Part shown: piece after piece, positions 59,801 to 64,000 of the stretch
Numbering within the stretch: the stretch's first letter is position 1
Layout: every line of letters begins with the position of its first letter
Assembly: GCF_034353875.1 (NCBI RefSeq)
Contig: NZ_CP133784.1
Location: 2,170,001-2,234,000 of the forward strand
Length of the DNA: 64,000 bases
Origin: Pseudomonas sp. MH9.2
Lineage (GTDB): Bacteria; Pseudomonadota; Gammaproteobacteria; Pseudomonadales; Pseudomonadaceae
Direction of reading: 5' to 3'
Made by a program: the position numbers and the translations under genes
Notes under the pieces: generated by a model
Databases searched by the model: none
Told to the model about the DNA's origin: nothing
Seen by the model: only the letters and a program-made list of their open reading frames with translations

Positions 59801-59940
59801 CCGTCAGCCGCTTCGACATCGGCACCGTGATTGCCACGGGAATGTCGATCGGCACGCTGTTCACCCTGTTCGTGCTGCCGTGCGTGTACACGCTGCTGGC
59901 GGCACCTGACAAGAGGGCTGATCTGGCCCTCGATCTGTAG
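56893..59940 (+). CDS. mexW: RND efflux transporter MexW
   Basis: 1015 residues, full length. Both halves of the RND fold are present: MAFTDPFIRRPVLATVISLLIVLLG at the N-terminus, IGLVVDDAIVVVENIHRHIEE with the proton-relay Asp pair, and VGLVTLIGLISKHGILIVEFANQLRR and LRPVLMTTAAM near the end. AAGGAATT precedes the ATG. Order after the imelysin/DUF1513 genes matches mexVW (PA4374-PA4375), which in P. aeruginosa uses OprM. With mexV frameshifted, the pump may lack a working adaptor. Confidence 0.94.
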   Translation: MAFTDPFIRRPVLATVISLLIVLLGFQAFGKLTIRQYPQMENALITVTTAYPGANAETIQGYITQPLQQSLASAEGIDYMTSVSRQNFSVVSIYARIGADSDRLFTELLAKANEVKNKLPQDAEDPVLNKQAADSTALMYISFYSSELSNPQITDYLSRVIQPKLATLPGMAEAEIIGNQVFAMRLWLDPVRLAGYGLTASDVTAAVRRYNYLSAAGEVKGEYVVTSINAATELKSAEAFAAIPLKISGDRRVLLSDVARVEMGAENYNAISSFDGTPSVYIAIRGTPSSNPLDVIKEVRKILPELENQLPPTLKISIAYDATLFIQASIHEVMKTLIEAVLIVIVVVFLFLGALRSVLIPVITIPLSMIGVLFFMQLMGYSINLLTLLAMVLAIGLVVDDAIVVVENIHRHIEERKTPFNAAIEGAREIARPVVSMTLTLAAVYAPIGFLQGLSGALFKEFALTLAGAVVISGVVALTLSPMMCALLLRHNENPRGLSHKLDQTFGRLKARYQRMLHGTLNTRPVVLVFALIVLCLIPALLKFTKSELAPDEDQGIIFMMATSPQPTNLDYLNAYTDEFIGIFRTFPEYYSSFQINGFDGVQTGIGGFLLKPWNERNRTQMQLLPELQAKVAKIAGLQVFGFNLPSLPGTGEGLPFQFVINTPNDYESLLQVATRIKTRAAESGKFAFLDIDLAFDKPEVVVDIDRAKAAQMGVSMLDLGGTLATLLGEAEINRFTLDGRSYKVIAQVERPYRDNPDWLNNYYVKNNKGELLALSTLIKVHDRAKPRQLNQFQQLNSAIIQGFPIVGMGEAIETVRQIATEEAPHGYAYDYAGAARQFVQEGNALWMTFALALAIIFLVLAAQFESFRDPLVILVTVPLSICGALIPLFLGLSSMNIYTQVGLVTLIGLISKHGILIVEFANQLRRDKGLSAREAVEEAAAIRLRPVLMTTAAMVFGMVPLILATGAGAVSRFDIGTVIATGMSIGTLFTLFVLPCVYTLLAAPDKRADLALDL

Positions 59941-59944
59941 AAAC

Positions 59945-59973
59945 CAAAAGGCCCCGTAAAAACGGAGCCTTTT
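59945..59973. terminator. Rho-independent terminator after mexW
   Basis: AAAAGGCcCCGT/ACGGaGCCTTTT stem with an AAAA loop, between convergent genes. Confidence 0.85.
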
Positions 59974-59988
59974 GATTGACGAAAGTTT

Positions 59989-60216
59989 TCAATTTTCTTG
60001 TCTCATCCCTTGAGTCAAGCCATACATAAACAGTAATAGGTCATGATCGGGCCTCATAGACTCCTGAACCTTGGCCACACGTGGCAAGAGGCATCGACCC
60101 TCGCCATGTTGCGCACTCAATATCTTGGGCCCAGGTTGCTCCCAGAGGGCCAGCGCCAAGGATGCGATCCCTAAAGCCCCCACCAAAAAAAAACCTCGGG
60201 CTATTTCGAGTTTCAT
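59989..60216 (-). CDS. Small hypothetical protein with N-terminal hydrophobic segment
   Basis: 75 residues starting MKLEIARGFFLVGALGIASLALALW; the hydrophobic stretch (9-24) is a membrane anchor or uncleaved signal. It overlaps the upstream small gene by one base (TAATG), a typical coupling, which supports both being real. No family recognised. Confidence 0.55.
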   Translation of the reverse strand: MKLEIARGFFLVGALGIASLALALWEQPGPKILSAQHGEGRCLLPRVAKVQESMRPDHDLLLFMYGLTQGMRQEN

Positions 60217-60407
60217 TAATGCAAGCCTTTGATAGCACTGCCAAACGCCGTCTCGTAAAAGTAGACGAGTTTCTGCCATGCTGTTGCACTGAACGACGAA
60301 TGGCGACGAAGATCGGGCTCGTCGACCCACTCTCCTCGCCGGGTCCAGAAGTACGCGAAACGATCCTGAACTGCAACATTCGGTTCTGCGACAAAGTCCA
60401 CCGTCAT
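60216..60407 (-). CDS. Small hypothetical soluble protein
   Basis: 63 residues, ATG with AGGTAACAGG upstream. Aromatic- and charge-rich (DRFAYFWTRRGEWVDEPDLRRH, WQKLVYFYETAFG), no membrane segment. Upstream partner of the small gene ending at 59989. Function unknown; lies between mexW and colS. Confidence 0.5.
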   Translation of the reverse strand: MTVDFVAEPNVAVQDRFAYFWTRRGEWVDEPDLRRHSSFSATAWQKLVYFYETAFGSAIKGLH

Positions 60408-60554
60408 CCTGTTACCTCTTGCGCAATAAATAAACTCGGCCTTACCCGCAGAAACTCACGCAGCAAAGCCAACGTGGGACACCTCTGCGAGCGAAACGGT
60501 TCCTTTATTTTGCAAATGGTATTACAAGGCATTGGGCCGCGCCTCCGCCAAAAC

Positions 60555-61835
60555 TCAGCGTGGCGCCACCTTCAAGTCAACTCTAAAACGACAGCCATTT
60601 GGCTCTACGTTGCTCAGACTCACGCTCCAGCCCTGGTTTTCACAGATCCGCTGGACCAGTGAAAGCCCCAAGCCCAACCCTTCACCTCGCTGCTCGTTGC
60701 CGCGCACGAACGGCTGGAACATGGCTTCACGTTTTTCCTCGGGAATCCCGACACCGCTGTCCTCGACCACAAAGCCTTCTGCTTCTAGCGTAAGCCGGAT
60801 AAACCCGCTGTCGGTGTAATGCAATGCGTTGCGCAGCAAGTTGCCCATCACCGCATGAAGGAACGTGGCGTTGTAGCCTGTGTCCGAAGACTGACCAGGC
60901 TCAAACAACAGTGTCAAACCTTTGGCCTCAATGGGTTCTCGCCACAACGTTATCAACTGATCAGCTGCCGCAGCGAGGGATAGCTTCGGCGCCATGTCCG
61001 AATCCTCACGCTGGGTCCGCGCCAGCATGAGAAAGGTTTGCACCAGATCACGCATCTCTTCACAGGCACGAGCAATACGCTGCACCTGAGCGCGTGCGCG
61101 CTGATCGAGGGCCGGATTTTCAAGCAGCAACTCACAGGAGCTGGCAAGTACCATCAGCGGCGTGCGCAGCTCATGACTGACATCACTGGTGAACAAGCGC
61201 TCTCGCGTCAGGGCCTGACGCAAACGCCCGAGCGTGGTATCAAAGGCCACGGCCAGCTCACCCACTTCATCGGCGGCATAGTCTGGCGCCAAGAGCGGCG
61301 CAAGCCCCAACAGTTGATCGCGATGCCTGACCTGTCTGGCCAGCCTTACCACCGGCGCCATTACTTTTCGCGCCAATATCCAGCCGAGGAACACTGCCAG
61401 CCCCAGCGCAAGGACGAACCCGACCAGCACCACCGCGAACAGCACCCGTTCACGCTCTTCAAAATCGCTTTGATCCTTCAACAACGCGTATCGACGTCCG
61501 TCGACGACGACCACCATGACGTGATAGGAAAGGTCATCACGAAAGACTTCATGAAACCCTGGCTCCAGATGCCGCAAATCTTTAGGCAAATCGAACTCAC
61601 CACGGCCGTCGCTGAAATAGAACAGCTCACCTGGCTCCGGGCGATGGCTCCAGTCGCTAATGCTGTCCATCAACAACAAGCGGTTGAGGTCGCTCCCAAG
61701 ACCTGCGGAGATCAGCTTTTCTTCGACCACATGGACGGTTGCCACGATGCCTAGGGCGAACGATCCTGCAACCAACGCACTCATCAACGCGAACGCGATG
61801 ATGATCCGCTGGGCAAGGCTTTGTTTAAACTCCAT
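60555..61835 (-). CDS. colS: Sensor histidine kinase ColS
   Basis: 426 residues from MEFKQSLAQR. Membrane helices at about 10-32 and 131-153 enclose a periplasmic domain. It keeps every metal-site residue I recall for P. putida ColS: His35, Glu38, His95, Glu96, His105, and the ExxE pair Glu126/Glu129. The HAMP region follows, then the phospho-acceptor His221 in SDVSHELRTPL and an ATP-binding domain (NLLRNALHYTDSGF, DSGVGIP, GLGLGLSLV). ColS senses excess zinc and ferric iron and phosphorylates ColR. Overlaps colR by 11 bp. Confidence 0.95.
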   Translation of the reverse strand: MEFKQSLAQRIIIAFALMSALVAGSFALGIVATVHVVEEKLISAGLGSDLNRLLLMDSISDWSHRPEPGELFYFSDGRGEFDLPKDLRHLEPGFHEVFRDDLSYHVMVVVVDGRRYALLKDQSDFEERERVLFAVVLVGFVLALGLAVFLGWILARKVMAPVVRLARQVRHRDQLLGLAPLLAPDYAADEVGELAVAFDTTLGRLRQALTRERLFTSDVSHELRTPLMVLASSCELLLENPALDQRARAQVQRIARACEEMRDLVQTFLMLARTQREDSDMAPKLSLAAAADQLITLWREPIEAKGLTLLFEPGQSSDTGYNATFLHAVMGNLLRNALHYTDSGFIRLTLEAEGFVVEDSGVGIPEEKREAMFQPFVRGNEQRGEGLGLGLSLVQRICENQGWSVSLSNVEPNGCRFRVDLKVAPR

Positions 61836-62508
61836 CACGGCCCTCGGCCAAGCGGTACCCAACGCCATGTACCGTCTGCAGCAACGGCTTGGCAAACGGT
61901 TTGTCGATCACCTGACGCAACTGGTGCACATGGCTACGCAGGCTGTCGCTGTCTGGACAATCGTCGCCCCACAGGGCCTCTTCAAGAATCTCCCGACGCA
62001 GCACATGCGGGCTTTTCTGCATCAATACCGCCAAGAGCTTGAGGCCGACAGGGTTGAGTTTGAGCAGGCGCCCTTCCCGAGTCACCTCTAAGGTATCGAG
62101 GTCGTAAATCAGGTCAGCGACCTGCAGGGTGCGCCTGCCTCCCCCCTGAGCACGGCGCAATACCGCTTCGATTCGTGCAGCGAGTTCGGACAAGGCGAAG
62201 GGTTTGAGCAGGTAATCGTCAGCGCCGGAACGGAAGCCTTGCAGCCGGTCGTCCAGTTGATCGCGTGCGGTGAGCATAATTACAGGGGTATCGCGCCGGG
62301 CATCCTCGCGCAGCCGCTTGCACAGGGTATAGCCGTCTATACCGGGCAGCATGATATCGAGCACGATCAGGTCATAGTGCTCGGTGGCCGCCAGATGCAA
62401 ACCGGAAAGCCCATCCTGCGCGCAGTCGACCGTATAGCCCTTCAAACCCAGGTAATCCGCCAGGTTTGCCAGGATGTCGCGGTTGTCTTCAACCAGCAGA
62501 ATTCGCAT
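61825..62508 (-). CDS. colR: Response regulator ColR
   Basis: 227 residues, OmpR/PhoB class. Receiver domain 1-115 with the acidic pocket (Asp8 region) and phospho-acceptor Asp51 (LIVLDIMLPG). The C-terminal winged helix ends with LLQTVHGVGYRLAEG. Nearly the same as P. putida ColR from memory. It regulates membrane-modification genes; a full match to its binding motif lies upstream of the divergent PAP2 gene. Confidence 0.96.
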   Translation of the reverse strand: MRILLVEDNRDILANLADYLGLKGYTVDCAQDGLSGLHLAATEHYDLIVLDIMLPGIDGYTLCKRLREDARRDTPVIMLTARDQLDDRLQGFRSGADDYLLKPFALSELAARIEAVLRRAQGGGRRTLQVADLIYDLDTLEVTREGRLLKLNPVGLKLLAVLMQKSPHVLRREILEEALWGDDCPDSDSLRSHVHQLRQVIDKPFAKPLLQTVHGVGYRLAEGRDGV

Positions 62509-62619
62509 GGGGTACTCTCTCTGTATGCTGTTAAGGCCTTGAAGCTGGCGCAGCTTAAGGCCAAGTGACGCGCTCGACCAGTTCTAACGGTCAGGACCGG
62601 GTCGCTGGGTCGATCTCGC

Positions 62620-62635
62620 TCAACGTTTTTTTCAC
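62620..62635 (+). promoter_or_regulatory. ColR-binding site
   Basis: TCAACGTTTTTTTCAC matches the remembered ColR consensus (T/C)(T/C)NA(C/G)NN(T/C)TTTTTCAC at every position. It lies about 210 bp before the PAP2 phosphatase start and about 110 bp from the colR start on the other strand. Confidence 0.78.
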
Positions 62636-62845
62636 AGCGGGTTCACAACCGCATTACAGTGGCGCTGCCAGACTTTGGCCTTTGCGATCAGGAATCATCA
62701 ATACGGTTAGCGCTATCGGCGCCGGCGCGCTATTGGCCTTTACGGTCCACCACTGGTTTGTCCGGGGGGCTGCCGAGCGTCAGTATATTCATCATGCTCC
62801 AGGCTGATCGGCCTGGACCCTCTCTCTATGCGCTCAGGATATTTC

Positions 62846-63592
62846 ATGCCTTCACCTTTTGCCCGCCCCTACTCTCGCCCACTCAATCTTTGGGTGTGCC
62901 TGGGTGTCCCCGCCGTTACAGCGGTCATTCTGATCTTGCTGGAACTGACCTCTCTGGACATGGATATCGCCAGGCACCTCTATGACCCGGTAGCGGGAGA
63001 CTTTATCGGTCGACACAGCAATTTCCTTGAAGACGTCCTCCACAACCGCGCAAAACAGGCAGTGATTGCGTTCAGTCTTATTTCCCTGGCTGCCTTTGCC
63101 GGCGCTTTTTTTGTGCAGCGCCTGAAACCGTGGCGCCGCGAACTGGGTTGCCTGGTACTGTCCATGGCGCTGTCCACCGCCTTCGTGACACCCGTCAAAG
63201 TCGTCACCTCGGTGCAATGCCCATGGAGCCTGACTGAGTTCGGCGGCCAAGAAACCTACAGCGAGTTGCTAAGCCCTCGTCCTGCGACCGACAAACCTGG
63301 GCGCTGCTGGCCCGGCGGTCATGCTGCGACCGGCTTTACCCTGTTCGCACTGTTCTTCGCCTTGCGTGATCGCCGTCCTCGCCTGGCACGAGCCGCATTG
63401 GTATTTGCCTTCAGCCTGGGCACGATTTTCTCGATTGGTCGAATGCTGCAAGGTGCGCACTTCTTCTCTCACAACGTCTGGACAGCGGTGTTCTGCTGGC
63501 TGATTTGCCTGGGGTCGTATTACGCCGTGTTATACCGCGCTGAACCGAAGATAGTCCCGGCGAGTAAACCTCTGGTCGCCAAGGCTGGTTGA
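62846..63592 (+). CDS. PAP2-family membrane phosphatase
   Basis: 248 residues from the ATG preceded by AGGATATTTC; an ATG six codons earlier lacks a ribosome-binding site. Five or six membrane helices. The PAP2 motifs are visible as KVVTSVQCPW (motif 1 region), PGGHAATGF (for PSGH) and GRMLQGAHFFSHNVWTA (for SRxxxxxHxxxD). Members dephosphorylate undecaprenyl pyrophosphate, phosphatidic acid or lipid A. I recall a PAP2 gene (PP0900) as ColR-regulated in P. putida, and the site upstream fits. Confidence 0.87.
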   Translation: MPSPFARPYSRPLNLWVCLGVPAVTAVILILLELTSLDMDIARHLYDPVAGDFIGRHSNFLEDVLHNRAKQAVIAFSLISLAAFAGAFFVQRLKPWRRELGCLVLSMALSTAFVTPVKVVTSVQCPWSLTEFGGQETYSELLSPRPATDKPGRCWPGGHAATGFTLFALFFALRDRRPRLARAALVFAFSLGTIFSIGRMLQGAHFFSHNVWTAVFCWLICLGSYYAVLYRAEPKIVPASKPLVAKAG

Positions 63593-63662
63593 TTCTGAGT
63601 CTGTGTGCGGAGCGGAACTTTAACGCTCGCCGCACAGCTCAGCCTCACCGACTACCCGCCAT

Positions 63663-63692
63663 AAAAAAACCCCGCCGAAGCGGGGTTTTTTA
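63663..63692. terminator. Rho-independent terminator shared by PAP2 gene and groEL
   Basis: AAAAAAACCCCGC/GCGGGGTTTTTT stem with loop CGAA, T runs on both strands. Confidence 0.94.
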
Positions 63693-63711
63693 TGGGAGAG
63701 GTAAAGCTGGC

Positions 63712-64000
63712 TTACATCATGCCGCCCATACCACCCATGCCGCCCATGTCCGGCATGCCGCCGCCAGCAGCCTTGTCGTCAACCACTTCAGCGATCATCG
63801 CTTCGGTAGTGATCATCAGGCTGGCGATGGAGGACGCCGCTTGCAGAGCAGAGCGAGTCACTTTAGCTGGGTCAAGGATGCCCATTTCGATCATGTCGCC
63901 GTATTCGCCAGTAGCAGCGTTGTAACCGAAGTTACCCGAACCCTGCTTGACCTTGTCGACAACTACGCTTGGCTCGTCGCCGGAGTTGGAAACGATCTGA
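63712..64000 (-). CDS. groL: Chaperonin GroEL, C-terminal end
   Basis: Partial: open to the right edge of the window. The last 96 or so residues are visible, including [50 protein letters not shown] and the Gly-Met-rich tail [17 protein letters not shown] that fills the chaperonin cavity. The colRS-groEL neighbourhood is typical for pseudomonads. Confidence 0.97.
   Translation of the reverse strand, partial: QIVSNSGDEPSVVVDKVKQGSGNFGYNAATGEYGDMIEMGILDPAKVTRSALQAASSIASLMITTEAMIAEVVDDKAAGGGMPDMGGMGGMGGMM

Noticed and set aside
60081-60662. 193-codon plus-strand frame across the small genes and the colS end
   Set aside because: Lacks a ribosome-binding site, runs into colS antisense and has unnatural composition; the coupled minus-strand genes are better supported.
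62690-62807. Short hydrophobic peptide frame (INTVSAIGAGALLAFTVHHW...) before the PAP2 gene
   Set aside because: No ATG with a ribosome-binding site at a sensible place; more likely leader sequence of the PAP2 transcript.

Overview
The window is a GC-rich, gene-dense stretch of a Pseudomonas chromosome, most likely from the P. fluorescens/P. putida side of the genus. This rests on protein similarity and gene order, both recalled rather than searched. The left end has ttgB-ttgC beside a pca cluster, as in P. putida. From about 12 kb on, the order purU-mvaT-sbcB-(MoxR operon)-pykA-sadC-fumA-...-olsBA-pyeR/pyeM/xenB-...-sodB-bifA-imelysin genes-mexVW-colRS follows the PA43xx block of P. aeruginosa PAO1. 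No phage, insertion sequence, CRISPR array, rRNA or tRNA was seen.

Layout. 1-3.3 kb: end of an RND efflux pump (ttgB, ttgC). 3.4-9.6 kb: the lower beta-ketoadipate pathway on the minus strand (pcaR, pcaIJ, pcaF, a frameshifted pcaT, pcaD), with PcaR operator pairs at the pcaI and pcaR promoters. 9.7-10.5 kb: a stretch without a convincing gene. 10.5-15.4 kb: a small conserved protein, a Pit phosphate transporter and a three-gene glycosyltransferase/deacetylase-like/flippase-like operon. 15.4-18.9 kb: purU, mvaT, sbcB. 19.1-25.9 kb: a six-gene overlapping operon (RDD, SpoIIM-like, DUF4129, DUF4350, MoxR AAA ATPase, DUF58). 25.9-32.8 kb: a PilZ protein, a lipoprotein, pykA, a ferredoxin-type reductase coupled to the diguanylate cyclase sadC, and fumarase. 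32.8-39.5 kb: small regulator and DJ-1 protein, a phospholipase D-type synthase with YceI, a serine hydrolase with a small partner, ornithine-lipid genes olsBA, and acpH. 39.5-42.2 kb: the pyeR-pyeM-xenB operon under an operator array. 42.3-46 kb: an orphan proline-rich repeat protein, a coiled-coil membrane protein and an epimerase. 45.4-50.3 kb: argP/lysE pair, sodB, bifA. 50.4-59.9 kb: imelysin, di-heme cytochrome, second imelysin, DUF1513 protein, then mexV (frameshifted) and mexW. 60-64 kb: two tiny coupled genes, colS-colR, a PAP2 phosphatase preceded by a full match to the ColR motif, and the 3' end of groEL.

Themes. Envelope and lipid functions are frequent (RND pumps, ornithine lipids, phospholipase D-type synthase, flippase-like protein, PAP2 phosphatase, ColRS). 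Three c-di-GMP proteins are present (PilZ, SadC, BifA). Two genes carry frameshifts of different kinds: an 8-bp tandem duplication in pcaT and an apparent one-base loss from a G run in mexV. The least explained items are the orphan repeat protein at 42.3-43.1 kb, the operon at 12.6-15.4 kb and the MoxR operon.
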